Assembly (NCBI RefSeq): GCF_050589605.1
Contig: NZ_JBNGOO010000005.1
Origin: Granulosicoccus sp947495035
GTDB taxonomy: Bacteria; Pseudomonadota; Gammaproteobacteria; Granulosicoccales; Granulosicoccaceae
DNA: 64,000 nt
Direction: 5' to 3' (one strand)
Shown piece by piece: positions 8,454 to 17,200 of this stretch. The notes beneath the pieces are model-generated. The model was not told the DNA's origin, did not search any database, and worked only from the letters and a program-made list of their open reading frames with translations. A program made the translations under genes and the position numbers. Position 1 is the stretch's first letter; every line of letters starts with the position of its first letter.

Positions 8454-9151
8454 CACCAGGCATCCGCGGCCAGCAGATAGCCGACCCCGCGCAGCGTCTT
8501 GATCCGCCGAGGCTCCTGCGCATCGTCTTCCAGCTTTCGACGTAACCGCGAGATACAGACATCCACCGAACGATCGAAGCCGTCGTATTCGATGCCTCTG
8601 ATCTCGGCAATCAGATCCTCGCGTCGCATGCACTTTCCGACATTGGCGGCCAGCAGTTGCAGTACATCGAACTCCAGCGTCGACAGGGCTACTGCCTCGT
8701 CGTTGAGGCTGGCACTACGCGATTCGACGTCGATACTCAGACCACCAATACGTATCAGGGCAGGTGCCAGCTCCTGATTGGATCGACGCAACAAGGCGCG
8801 CAGTCGAGCCAGCAGAATGCCGGGCCTGACCGGCTTGGCCAGATAGTCATCAGCCCCGCTCTCCAGGCCGTTCACTTCATCGGCCTCGGTATCGCGCGCA
8901 GTCATCATGATGATGGGCCGGGCAAAGAACTCGCGAGCCTGGCGGCACACCTCGATACCATCCATTACCGGCAGATTGAGATCGAGAATCAGTGCATCCG
9001 GCATGTCGTTTCGCAACATCTGCAGAGCCAGGTCACCCCGGGTTGCAATCGACACCAGATAGCCGTGGGAAACCAGATAGTCTGCAATCCAGCGGGCAAG
9101 CGATTCATCATCTTCCACCACCATGACATGCTGTGTCGTCTCACTGTGCAT
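8453..9151 (-). CDS. OmpR-family response regulator, RstA-like
   Basis: A 232-aa DNA-binding response regulator. The receiver domain has the acidic pair in 'VVEDDESLA', the phospho-acceptor Asp57 in 'ALILDLNLPVMDG', the Thr/Ser position in 'IMMTARD' and the Lys in 'DYLAKPVRP'. A winged-helix Trans_reg_C domain follows ('LSTLEFDVLQLLAANVG', 'SVDVCISRLRRKLEDD', 'IKTLRGVGYLL'). It starts three bases after the DUF3019 gene ends and overlaps the kinase gene, so it is cotranscribed with both. It probably regulates its own operon, including the MipA-type outer-membrane protein. Confidence 0.93.
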   Translation of the reverse strand: MHSETTQHVMVVEDDESLARWIADYLVSHGYLVSIATRGDLALQMLRNDMPDALILDLNLPVMDGIEVCRQAREFFARPIIMMTARDTEADEVNGLESGADDYLAKPVRPGILLARLRALLRRSNQELAPALIRIGGLSIDVESRSASLNDEAVALSTLEFDVLQLLAANVGKCMRREDLIAEIRGIEYDGFDRSVDVCISRLRRKLEDDAQEPRRIKTLRGVGYLLAADAW

Positions 9152-9154
9152 GGC

Positions 9155-9670
9155 TCAGAACAACCTCCAACCACTGGAGCTGCGTTTACCCGTGCGATAC
9201 ACCCAGGCCGTGGTCACGGTAGCCGTGGACAGTACCTCGCCCGAGACCGCTTCACGCAGGATGAAGACTTCCGACTCCGCCGAGCGATACTCATGTCGAT
9301 AGACTGCCGGTGAGACTGTGGTGCAATGCAGAGCCTCTTCCAATGGCTGATGAAACAGGCACAGACGACGACCTTCAGGGTTGTTCCAGCGAAGCTGCAA
9401 TCGCTGAAAGCAGACTTGCCCTCGATGCAGCGCGACGCAGCTTGAGGGGGTCACCTGCAGCTGCACCGTCGCTGCCGGAGAACGCTCGCCACTTCCCTCT
9501 TCGGCATGCGCATGACGCAAGCCTGTTCCCCGGAAGCCGGATGCCTGCAGACAGATCAGCACCCCCATCATCGTCAGGGACAGCCGTCGTGCAAGCCTCG
9601 AGCTGCGCCGCTTGCCAACGGCATCGCCACACGAGACGCAGCCTCCGCTGTCAACCTGATCAGAATACAT
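9155..9670 (-). CDS. DUF3019-family exported protein
   Basis: A 171-aa predicted exported protein. A basic stretch (KRRSSRLARRLS) is followed by a hydrophobic segment (LTMMGVLICLQASG) and an 'AHA' region that could be a signal cleavage site near residue 55. The mature part has the features I associate with DUF3019: 'LQVTPSSCVALHRGQVCF', 'LRWNNPEGRRLCLF', a third Cys pair region 'LHCTT', then a conserved C-terminal beta-rich end. The ATG at 9670 lies inside the end of the MipA gene (11-base overlap), so translation is coupled; a later start nearer the hydrophobic segment is possible. No biochemical function is known for this family. Confidence 0.7.
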   Translation of the reverse strand: MYSDQVDSGGCVSCGDAVGKRRSSRLARRLSLTMMGVLICLQASGFRGTGLRHAHAEEGSGERSPAATVQLQVTPSSCVALHRGQVCFQRLQLRWNNPEGRRLCLFHQPLEEALHCTTVSPAVYRHEYRSAESEVFILREAVSGEVLSTATVTTAWVYRTGKRSSSGWRLF

Positions 9671-10532
9671 AGTGAATTCCCGTCGTCAGGAATATCTCCT
9701 GATCATCCGTCACCAGGGGACTGTCCGTGACCGACGCCGGCAATTGCTTGAAACGCAGACGCGATGTGTAAACCCAATCCCTGCTCAACGGATAGCTGGC
9801 ACCCAGCTCCACTTCCGGTATCCAGGCATGACCCGTCGTATGGGAAGGAAAACGCTGTGAAGCCTCTGCATCGGTCACACCGTACAGATAGTTGTTGAAT
9901 GTGGATGAGTAGTAGCGCGCACCGACAATCCCCTGAAAATTCCAGTTGCCGACCTGCCATCGATGACCCAGCCTTGCACTGGCCTGCAGTCCGTTGTCAT
10001 CGTACCAGTCTGACAGCAGACGCAATTGCAGCAGGCTGTCACCCCGGTAGGCCGTGATGCGCGTGCCGGCTGCGATGAACAAGCTGTCCCTGTCCAGAAT
10101 GGCATCATTGCGTTCCTGTTCGGTGACGGGTGCGGGCGGCTCGTCTGATTCGATCGAGATATGACCGGCAATGTTCGCCAGCAGCAGATCGACGCTGAGC
10201 TCCGGAGTCTGCAACAGGTTGACACCCAGATTCAGGCCTCCGAACCAGCTATCGGTGGCTTCCACGAAGTAGCGATCATGTTGATAGCCGGCGCTGACCA
10301 TCACGCCGAGTGAAAAATCACCATCGCCATTGTCGTCTGGGTTCTTGTGAGCCAGTGCGTGGCGTTCGATCTGCGCGGTCAGACCCAATTCCAGAAAACC
10401 ACCGTTCTCTCGGGCCGACTCCGGTGCCGGTGGTGCACGGTCGCGAGCTGAAGCCGCCGACCAGACAGGGTGAGCCTGTCCCAGCGTCGTCATGGCCAGC
10501 ACCGCCAATACAATCCTTTTCCCGTATTCCAT
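9660..10532 (-). CDS. MipA/OmpV-family outer-membrane protein
   Basis: A predicted outer-membrane beta-barrel, 290 aa. I chose the ATG at 10532 because it gives a standard signal peptide (MEYGKRIVLAVLAMTTLGQA); upstream residues in the same frame look non-coding. The body shows alternating amphipathic strands with aromatic girdles ('FIAAGTRITAYRGDSLLQL', 'ASARLGHRWQVGNWNF', 'GARYYSS') and ends with 'GIHYVF', a C-terminal Phe typical of barrel proteins recognised by BamA. MipA family members act as scaffolds for murein enzymes or as induced outer-membrane proteins. It leads the DUF3019–RstAB-like operon. Confidence 0.82.
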   Translation of the reverse strand: MEYGKRIVLAVLAMTTLGQAHPVWSAASARDRAPPAPESARENGGFLELGLTAQIERHALAHKNPDDNGDGDFSLGVMVSAGYQHDRYFVEATDSWFGGLNLGVNLLQTPELSVDLLLANIAGHISIESDEPPAPVTEQERNDAILDRDSLFIAAGTRITAYRGDSLLQLRLLSDWYDDNGLQASARLGHRWQVGNWNFQGIVGARYYSSTFNNYLYGVTDAEASQRFPSHTTGHAWIPEVELGASYPLSRDWVYTSRLRFKQLPASVTDSPLVTDDQEIFLTTGIHYVF

Positions 10533-10742
10533 GTCGAAAACCGTGTGGTGATGAAGCTGGCCCTCATTGACCCATATCGCCCGCTCGCGCATTGTAACGC
10601 TGCGTAACAGACATCGCCCGCAGGCAACCTTTCGCCTGGCAATCCAGCGCAGCAGCGTCACAGCGTACATACCGTTACGCGATTCGACACGGCTCCTGCC
10701 TATCGTGTGATTCCCGACATCAACCCCGTCAATGGAGTCCCC

Positions 10743-12167
10743 ATGATGACACGATACAAACTGCTGCCCCTGGCCTTCTGTGGCGTACTGCTCACCGCCT
10801 GCTCCTCCGATGATCCCGTGGCGGAATCCGATGGTGTCCTGACCTGGCGCAGTTGCCCGGAAGATGACAGTCTCGACTGCGCCACCCTGAGAGTGCCCAT
10901 GAATTACGGTGATGATCGGGCCGGCATGATCGACATTGCATTGAATCGATTACCGGCCATCCAGCAACCTTCTACCGGAGCCCTGCTGTTCAACCCCGGA
11001 GGTCCGGGCGCTTCCGGCCTCGAAGTTCTGCAGATACTGCAGGAGGTCGATAGCGTGCCGGACGCCATTCGGCAACATCATGATCTGATCGGATTTGACC
11101 CACGAGGCGTCGGCGAGAGCACGCCGATAGACTGTGACACCTCTGATGTCGACCTCCTCGGTGATTACCTGGTGGACGCCACTGCCATTGAGGCGTTCGT
11201 CGAGCAAAGCGCCGAGCTGGCCGCACGCTGCCTGGAGCAGGAAGGCGACTATCTGCTGCAGCTGGGCTCGATGAATGTGGTCCGCGACATGGACTCGATT
11301 CGCCAGTCTCTGGACCTGCCCAGACTTGACTTCATCGGCTATTCCTATGGTTCCCGACTGGCCGCTCTCTACTTGCAAACCTACCCTGACACCAGTGGCG
11401 CAGTGATTCTGGACGGCAGTCTGCGCCCGGACAGTTCGGTAGGCGCGCTCGCGGAAGGAGCCCTGTCAGCCATGCAGCGCAATCTGGAAGCCCTGTTACA
11501 GGATTGCACCATCAGTGAGCCCGACTGCGATCCAGCACGATTGCAAGACCTGCTCATCGAAAAGGTCGACGTGCTGCTGCGCGAGAACCGGGAAGCCGAA
11601 CTGGCCCTGCTGGGAGAACTGGTAGTCGAGGCCAGCCAGAACCCGGCACTGGGCGAACTGTTGACTGCCCCTCTGGTCAGCTACCTGATGCGCGGGGATC
11701 GCTCCGGCCTGGAGTTGCTGGTGCAGCTGCTGGAACTGGATATCGATGACGGTGCAGAGGACGATACGCTCATCCACAAGGCCATACTGTGTGCCGATGA
11801 CGCCACCCGCCCGACGGCAGAGCAACTGAGTGCCAGTCTGCCGACATTCAATGCACTGTCCGATCTGTTCGCCGAAGCCTACATCGGGCAAGCGGGCAGT
11901 TGTGCCGGTTGGCCCGAGAGCATCGATCCACTGTCACCGATTGCAACCGGCACGGCACCCGTCGCCCTGGTCATTGGGGGAACCTCGGACGCCCAGACTC
12001 CCCTGGTCTGGTCCGAAGAGATGGCACGGGCCATTGGCGGGCATTATCTCGCCTCTTCCCATCAGGGACATACCAGCGTCTTCAACGGTCAGAATGACTG
12101 TGTGGACTCGATCGTCACCACCTTCCTGCTGGACGGATTGCTGCCGGGGGCTGCAGACTGTCTGTAA
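10743..12167 (+). CDS. Lipoprotein alpha/beta hydrolase with TAP-like C-terminus (tripeptidyl-aminopeptidase type)
   Basis: A 474-aa predicted lipoprotein: the N-terminus MMTRYKLLPLAFCGVLLTAC has a lipobox (LTAC) followed by SSDD, which at position +2 (Ser) suggests outer-membrane sorting. The alpha/beta-hydrolase core shows the oxyanion 'NPGGPGASG', 'HHDLIGFDPRGVGEST' and nucleophile elbow 'GYSYGSRLAA'. The C-terminal TAP-like region has 'GGTSDAQTPLVWSEEMA' (acid) and 'QGHTSVF' (His). Streptomyces-type tripeptidyl aminopeptidases share this layout; an esterase is the alternative. GGAG lies five bases before the ATG at 10743. A GTG at 10707 in frame is rejected since it would bury the signal. 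Single gene. Confidence 0.85.
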   Translation: MMTRYKLLPLAFCGVLLTACSSDDPVAESDGVLTWRSCPEDDSLDCATLRVPMNYGDDRAGMIDIALNRLPAIQQPSTGALLFNPGGPGASGLEVLQILQEVDSVPDAIRQHHDLIGFDPRGVGESTPIDCDTSDVDLLGDYLVDATAIEAFVEQSAELAARCLEQEGDYLLQLGSMNVVRDMDSIRQSLDLPRLDFIGYSYGSRLAALYLQTYPDTSGAVILDGSLRPDSSVGALAEGALSAMQRNLEALLQDCTISEPDCDPARLQDLLIEKVDVLLRENREAELALLGELVVEASQNPALGELLTAPLVSYLMRGDRSGLELLVQLLELDIDDGAEDDTLIHKAILCADDATRPTAEQLSASLPTFNALSDLFAEAYIGQAGSCAGWPESIDPLSPIATGTAPVALVIGGTSDAQTPLVWSEEMARAIGGHYLASSHQGHTSVFNGQNDCVDSIVTTFLLDGLLPGAADCL

Positions 12168-12312
12168 CTGCAAGACTGTGAACTGATCCAGACTTCCCCC
12201 GACCGGATCGCTGACCGCTGCGACGCCGGTCAAGCCGGTCGCGGGTCGCTCCGGGTTCGTGTTAGATTATTGTCACTTCTCACCTTCCGCCCCCCATGCC
12301 TTGCCCCGTCTC

Positions 12313-12687
12313 ATGAGTGACTCTAGAGAATTCTGGTTGTACGACCTCAAGATCGAGGTCATCGGTTCCGACAGACCCATGGTCTGCGATCACCAGCCAG
12401 GGCAATACTTCATGATGCACGGGGAAAATCTCGTCTTCGGTCCGGAAGGACGATTTCCGCTCTACCCGCTGGCTGCTCTGCTGCCGCTGTTACCGGCTCG
12501 GCAGCGAGAAACCAGTGAACATGACTGGATGAGCACGGATGCTGTCATTGCCTGTCCCGATCCACATTGCGGTGGACGCTTCCGTATCACACGTACTGGC
12601 AAGCGCCGGTTCACCCACGCCGGCACCACCGGTCTGCCTGACCAGCGCGGCACCCCGCACTGGGCAGATTCCTCATCCAGCCAATAA
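12313..12687 (+). CDS. TIGR04076-family small protein
   Basis: A 124-aa cytoplasmic protein of unknown function. Its features match what I recall of the TIGR04076 family: N-terminal 'EFWLYDLKIEVIGSDRPMVC', then 'GQYFMMHGENLVF', a hydrophobic 'YPLAALLPLLPARQR', 'HDWMSTDAVIACPDPHCGG' and a basic 'FRITRTGKRRF' tail. Conserved cysteines may bind a metal or form a redox pair. I use the ATG at 12313 (MSDSREF); a GTG at 12259 is in frame but adds unlike sequence. It stands six bases before an aldo/keto reductase gene and heads the transporter operon, so it probably shares that pathway. Confidence 0.75.
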   Translation: MSDSREFWLYDLKIEVIGSDRPMVCDHQPGQYFMMHGENLVFGPEGRFPLYPLAALLPLLPARQRETSEHDWMSTDAVIACPDPHCGGRFRITRTGKRRFTHAGTTGLPDQRGTPHWADSSSSQ

Positions 12688-12693
12688 TCGATC

Positions 12694-13746
12694 ATGAGTG
12701 TTTCGCGTACCGACCTGCGTCCGGGCTATTCCATCAGTCGCATCATCAAGGGTGGCTGGCAGCTCGCTGGCGGGCATGGCAGCTTCGATCGCCAACAGGC
12801 CGTCGATGACATGTTGCGCTTCGTAGACAATGGCATCACCACCTTCGATTGCGCCGATATCTACACCGGCGTCGAGGAGATGATCGGCGATGCCGTCAAA
12901 CAGCTGCGACAACGTGACGGCGGCCCCGTTGAAGAGCGTATTCAGGTGCATACGAAGCTGGTTCCGGACCTTGACAGCTTGAGCACCATCACTCATCGCG
13001 ATATCGAAGCCATCATCGATCGATCGCTCAAGCGCCTGAACCTGGAACAACTGCATCTGGTGCAGTTCTACTGGTGGGACCTTTCACTGGGTGACCCCCT
13101 GGCCAGTCTGGATGTGCTCAAGACCCTCAGGGACAAGGGCAAGATTCGTTACCTGGGTTGCACCAACTGGGACCAATCTGCCATGCAGGGTTTCGTCGAC
13201 AAGGATTTCGACATGGTCTCGGCACAGGTGCAATACTCACTGCTCGACCATCGCCCCGCTGGCGCTTTCAGCCAATGGTGCTCGGACAATGACATCCGGA
13301 TCCTGTGTTATGGCGTGCTGGCCGGTGGCTTCCTGACCGACCGGTGGCTGGGACAGCCCGACCCCGGCTTTGCATTCGAGAACCGATCACTCATCAAGTA
13401 TCGTCTGATCATCGAGGACTTCGGCGGCTGGGACCTGTTCCAGGCGCTTCTGGAAACACTGGCCGATATCGGCAGACAACAAGGTGTTCCGCTCTCGGCA
13501 GTGGCAACCAGCTACATGCTGCAGCAGCCCCAGGTGGCGGCCACGATCATCGGCGCCCGCACGGCAGCCAACATCGGGAACACGCTGGCCAGCGCCGCTG
13601 TCTGTCTCGACGAGTCGCAGAACGCCAGCATCGAAGCCGTGACATCGCAACGTCGCGGACCACTGGGCAACGTCTATGCGCTGGAGAAGGATCGCAATGG
13701 GCCGCACGGTCGCATCATGAAATACAACCTGAACGCACCACAATGA
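12694..13746 (+). CDS. Aldo/keto reductase with Tyr in place of the catalytic His
   Basis: A 350-aa NAD(P)H-dependent aldo/keto reductase by fold. The tetrad positions can be read: Asp52 and Tyr57 in 'FDCADIYTGVEE', Lys88 in 'VHTKLVPD', while the expected His position in 'LVQFYWWDL' is Tyr126. The C-terminus has 'IIGARTAANIGNTLASA', the cofactor-binding helix. It is clearly related to the first half of the AKR–Rid fusion encoded later in this operon (shared 'YG.LAGGFL.DRWLG', 'GGW' and 'WW' motifs). Both remind me of a plant chloroplast AKR group (At2g27680 type), from memory only. Its stop overlaps the next gene as ATGA, tying it to the ABC transporter. Confidence 0.85.
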   Translation: MSVSRTDLRPGYSISRIIKGGWQLAGGHGSFDRQQAVDDMLRFVDNGITTFDCADIYTGVEEMIGDAVKQLRQRDGGPVEERIQVHTKLVPDLDSLSTITHRDIEAIIDRSLKRLNLEQLHLVQFYWWDLSLGDPLASLDVLKTLRDKGKIRYLGCTNWDQSAMQGFVDKDFDMVSAQVQYSLLDHRPAGAFSQWCSDNDIRILCYGVLAGGFLTDRWLGQPDPGFAFENRSLIKYRLIIEDFGGWDLFQALLETLADIGRQQGVPLSAVATSYMLQQPQVAATIIGARTAANIGNTLASAAVCLDESQNASIEAVTSQRRGPLGNVYALEKDRNGPHGRIMKYNLNAPQ

Positions 13747-14540
13747 CGACCATCCCATCGCCGGATGCGTCCCACCTGGAAGTGCGCAATCTGAGCAAAC
13801 GCTTTGCCGATCTGACGGCGGTCGACAATGTCTCCCTGAGTATCGAGCGCGGCTCCATTACCGGCCTCATCGGCCCGAACGGCGCTGGCAAATCCACTCT
13901 GTTCGAAACCATCGTCGGCGAGGCACGTGCCGATGAAGGCAGCATCCTGTTCAATGGCCAGGCCATTCAGGCCATGTCGGCCGATCAGATCTACCGGGCA
14001 GGACTGGCCCGTACCTTCCAGATTCCGCAGCCGTTTCCGGAAATGACGGTACTGGACAATCTGCTGCTTGCCGCACCCGGCCAACTGGGCGAAACGTTCT
14101 GGGCCCCCGTGATTCGTCCTCTGGCCATCCGCCGACAGGAAGAAATACATCTGCAGCGGGCGCAGGAGATCCTGGAATTCACAACCCTGTCCCGGGTTGC
14201 CGGCGAGGCTGCCAGGAACCTCTCTGGCGGACAACAGAAACTGCTGGAGCTTTCACGCGTGCTGATGGGCAAGCCGGAACTGATCATGCTTGACGAACCC
14301 GCCGCCGGGGTCAACCCTGCATTGACCAACCTGCTGATGGACAGGATTCATGCCCTGAATGATCAGGGCATCACCTTTCTGATCATCGAACACAACATGG
14401 ATCTCATCATGCGGCATTGCCAGCCCATCATCGCCATGGCCAGTGGCCGGGTGATCTTCACAGGCACCGCGGCCGAGGCCATGGACTGCGATGAACTGCT
14501 GGAGAGCTATCTGGGCGACATGAGCGTCATTCCCGCATGA
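13743..14540 (+). CDS. livG: Branched-chain-type ABC transporter ATP-binding protein (LivG-like)
   Basis: Cytoplasmic ATPase subunit, 265 aa, of a hydrophobic-amino-acid/urea-type (HAAT) importer. Walker A is GPNGAGKST, the signature motif is LSGGQQKLLELSR, Walker B is 'LIMLDEPAAGVNP', and the switch His is in 'IIEHNMDLIM'. 'LARTFQIPQPFPEMTVLDN' is a LivG-type Q-loop. The ATG at 13743 overlaps the aldo/keto reductase stop; the long open frame upstream is shadow. Together with the following three genes and the binding protein it forms a complete importer. The substrate is not known; the flanking reductases make a true branched-chain amino acid less likely. Confidence 0.93.
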   Translation: MTTIPSPDASHLEVRNLSKRFADLTAVDNVSLSIERGSITGLIGPNGAGKSTLFETIVGEARADEGSILFNGQAIQAMSADQIYRAGLARTFQIPQPFPEMTVLDNLLLAAPGQLGETFWAPVIRPLAIRRQEEIHLQRAQEILEFTTLSRVAGEAARNLSGGQQKLLELSRVLMGKPELIMLDEPAAGVNPALTNLLMDRIHALNDQGITFLIIEHNMDLIMRHCQPIIAMASGRVIFTGTAAEAMDCDELLESYLGDMSVIPA

Positions 14541-15295
14541 TGGCCACGCAACTCAGCACCGGCCTGAAGGTCGACCAGCTCACCGCCGGCTATGTTCCCG
14601 GCATGCCGATCATCTCGGATGTCAGCCTGGCCATGAAGCATGGCGAGATCGTCTGTATCATCGGCCCCAATGGCGCCGGAAAATCAACCCTGCTGAAAGC
14701 CATCGCAGGCTTGCTGAAGGTGGAGTCGGGAACGGTGTCTCTCGACGACAGACTCATCACCGGCATCAGCCCGGACCGACTCTCGCAATCGGGAGTTGCC
14801 CTGGTGCCACAGCTGGACAATATCTTCCGCACCATGAGCGTCGAGCAGAATCTGCGACTGGCAGCACGTCGCTGTGAAGAGCCCTGGCGTCAGGCGGTCG
14901 ACGAGATGCTCGAACTCTTTCCGGTACTGGCCGAGCGGTACAGCTCCAGAGCCGGTTCCCTGTCGGGTGGACAACGACAGTTTCTGGCCATCGCGATGGC
15001 TCTGGTTGCCTCGCCCTCCCTGTTGTTGCTGGATGAACCCAGCGCCGGTCTGTCACCCAAGGCCGCGCAGGAAGTTCTTGGCATGCTGCCGGATCTTGCC
15101 CGCACGCGGGTTGCCATACTGATGGTGGAGCAGAATGTCAGAGCAGCGTTGACAGTCTCCGACCGGGCCTATGTGCTGGCCGAAGGTCGCAACCAGCACG
15201 AGGGCGATGCCCGAGCATTGATGAATGACCCTGTTCTGGGTGAAATCTACATGGGCGCGCGACGCGTGGAGGCACATGCTGCAAAGTCTGTTTGA
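14537..15295 (+). CDS. livF: Branched-chain-type ABC transporter ATP-binding protein (LivF-like)
   Basis: Second ATPase subunit of the HAAT importer, 252 aa. Walker A GPNGAGKSTLL, signature 'LSGGQRQFLAIAMAL', Walker B 'LLLLDEPSAGLSPKA', and 'ILMVEQNVRAAL' (switch region) are present. It ends with the LivF-like 'GARRVEA'. The ATG at 14537 overlaps the LivG stop as ATGA, and a second ATG follows at 14540. Its last 20 bases overlap the start of the livH-like gene, so the operon is tightly coupled. Confidence 0.93.
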   Translation: MMATQLSTGLKVDQLTAGYVPGMPIISDVSLAMKHGEIVCIIGPNGAGKSTLLKAIAGLLKVESGTVSLDDRLITGISPDRLSQSGVALVPQLDNIFRTMSVEQNLRLAARRCEEPWRQAVDEMLELFPVLAERYSSRAGSLSGGQRQFLAIAMALVASPSLLLLDEPSAGLSPKAAQEVLGMLPDLARTRVAILMVEQNVRAALTVSDRAYVLAEGRNQHEGDARALMNDPVLGEIYMGARRVEAHAAKSV

Positions 15296-16187
15296 CGGAA
15301 TCCTGGTGGGCTCGATTCTGTCGCTCGGAGCGATAGGCCTGACCCTGATCATGCATATCCTGCGCTTCGCCAATTTCTCTCACGCCGAGCTGATTTCGAT
15401 GGGTGCCTATTTCACCCTGACGCTGGATGCCGTTTTCACTGCATTCTCCCGTGCCCTGTCCAGCAAACTGCCGATGCTGAGTGTGTCCGTGTCGCTGATG
15501 CTGGCCATGCTGGCGGCCTTGCTGATCACTGGCGTGCTTGCCGCCATCATCGACAAGCTGGTGTTCAAGCGCCTGCGAGAACAGGCCGGCCCATTGACCA
15601 TGGTGTTCGCCTCCTTTGGTATCGGTCTGATCATTCGCAACGTCATCGGTCTAATCTACGGCCTGAAGTCGGTTCACTACAACAACGACATAGCCTTCGC
15701 GATGATGATCAGCAGCGATCCCCTGTTGCTGATCAAGGCCGACCAGCTGTTCATCCTGGCACTGACACTGCTGGTGATGGTGTCACTGCACCTGTTCATG
15801 TCCAGAACCTCGGTGGGCTTTGCACTCAAGGCCATTTCCGAAAATCCGGTGCTGGCACAGATCAACGGCATCAATCTGGCGTCGATGGTACGGCTGGCCT
15901 GGCTGCTCGGCGGCGCCCTGGCGGCCATCGCCGGTGTCTGTTATGCACTGAACAACCAGCTCAGCCCGGTCATGGGCCGTGATCTGGTCCTGTCGCTGTT
16001 TGCCGCGGCCATCGTCGGCGGTATCGGCAGCATCCATGGCGCGGCCCTGGGCGGCCTGATCGTCGGCCTTGCATCCAGCCTGGCATTGCTGATCATTCCT
16101 GCCGGTTACAAACCGGCGGTGCCGTTCCTCATCATTCTGCTGGTGCTCTATCTGCGCCCCAATGGCCTGTTCGGAGAAGAACGGTGA
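15276..16187 (+). CDS. livH: Branched-chain-type ABC transporter permease (LivH-like)
   Basis: Inner-membrane permease, 303 aa. It begins MLQSLFDGILVGSILSLGA, the usual LivH opening with first membrane span, and carries about eight hydrophobic segments. 'GFALKAISENPVLAQINGIN' is the cytoplasmic loop contacting the ATPases, and 'LVLSLFAAAIVGGIGSIHGA' is characteristic of LivH. I start at the ATG at 15276; the frame is open to 15225 but that part lies within livF. It overlaps livF by 20 bases and livM by four (GTGA). Confidence 0.92.
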   Translation: MLQSLFDGILVGSILSLGAIGLTLIMHILRFANFSHAELISMGAYFTLTLDAVFTAFSRALSSKLPMLSVSVSLMLAMLAALLITGVLAAIIDKLVFKRLREQAGPLTMVFASFGIGLIIRNVIGLIYGLKSVHYNNDIAFAMMISSDPLLLIKADQLFILALTLLVMVSLHLFMSRTSVGFALKAISENPVLAQINGINLASMVRLAWLLGGALAAIAGVCYALNNQLSPVMGRDLVLSLFAAAIVGGIGSIHGAALGGLIVGLASSLALLIIPAGYKPAVPFLIILLVLYLRPNGLFGEER

Positions 16188-17200
16188 TCGGCATCATTTC
16201 CTATCTCGCCTTCTTTCTGACCATCGCGCTGATCATGGCCATAGCCGTGCTCGGTCTCAACCTGCAATGGGGCTATACGGGTCTGTTCAATGGCGGCATC
16301 GTTGCCTTCTTCGGGGCCGGCGCCTATGGCATCATCCTGCTGGGCGGGCCGGACAGAATCGATGGTCTAGGCGGCTTTTCCCTGCCCTACCCTGTTGCCC
16401 TGCTGGGCGGTATAGCGCTCGCAGGTCTGCTGGCTCTGCTCGTCGGCCTGGCCACCACGCGGCTGCGCCACGATTATCTGGCAATCGCCACCTTCGGCGT
16501 GGCCATCGCCATGGAATCCCTGATGCGCAATGCCAGCTGGCTGACCGGCGGGGCCACCGGATTGCGCGGCTTCGAACGCCCGTTCGAAGCGCTGGTCGGC
16601 AACAGCTTTGCCTACAACCTGCTGTTTCTGTTCTTCGTGGTGCTGTGTGTCAGTCTGGTTTTCCTGTTTCTGGAAATTCTGGTGCGCTCCCCATTCGGCC
16701 GCTTGCTCAGGGCCGTGCGGGAAAACGAACGGGCGGCCCGCTCATTGGGTAAATCACCCTCCGCGGTACGGCTCACGGCCTTCATCATCGGTGCCATGAT
16801 CATGGGGCTGTCCGGTGCCCTGTACGCTACCTTCTACGCCTTCATCAGTCCCCAGGATCTGGCCCCCATCCTGACTTTCCAGATCTGGGCCATGCTGATT
16901 GTCGGTGGTAGTGGCAACAATGCCGGAGCCGTGCTCGGTACGCTGGTGGTCTGGGGTGCCTGGGTCGGCAGCGGCTGGTTGCTGACCGCCATCGTACCGA
17001 CCCATCTGCAGCTGTACACCGGCTCCATCCAGTACATCCTGGTGGGTTCCATCATCGTGTTCTCCCTGCTGTGGCGACCTCGCGGCCTGCTGCCGGAGAA
17101 ACTCAGTGTCCACCCCTACCCACCAGCCAACCCTGATGCTGCAGCTCAGTCATCAGCCTCATCCCGTTCCCCAAGCCACCCAGCCGAGAATACACAGTGA
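16184..17200 (+). CDS. livM: Branched-chain-type ABC transporter permease (LivM-like)
   Basis: Second permease of the HAAT importer, 338 aa, with about nine hydrophobic segments. LivM hallmarks include 'VLGLNLQWGYTGLFNGG', 'ATTRLRHDYLAIATFG', the ATPase-contact loop 'LRAVRENERAARSLGKSP' and 'MLIVGGSGNNAGAVLG'. The start is a GTG at 16184 whose last bases form the LivH stop (GTGA). The C-terminal 30 residues are Pro/Ser-rich and unlike the core. Its stop overlaps the binding-protein gene's GTG in the same manner. Confidence 0.92.
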   Translation: MIGIISYLAFFLTIALIMAIAVLGLNLQWGYTGLFNGGIVAFFGAGAYGIILLGGPDRIDGLGGFSLPYPVALLGGIALAGLLALLVGLATTRLRHDYLAIATFGVAIAMESLMRNASWLTGGATGLRGFERPFEALVGNSFAYNLLFLFFVVLCVSLVFLFLEILVRSPFGRLLRAVRENERAARSLGKSPSAVRLTAFIIGAMIMGLSGALYATFYAFISPQDLAPILTFQIWAMLIVGGSGNNAGAVLGTLVVWGAWVGSGWLLTAIVPTHLQLYTGSIQYILVGSIIVFSLLWRPRGLLPEKLSVHPYPPANPDAAAQSSASSRSPSHPAENTQ

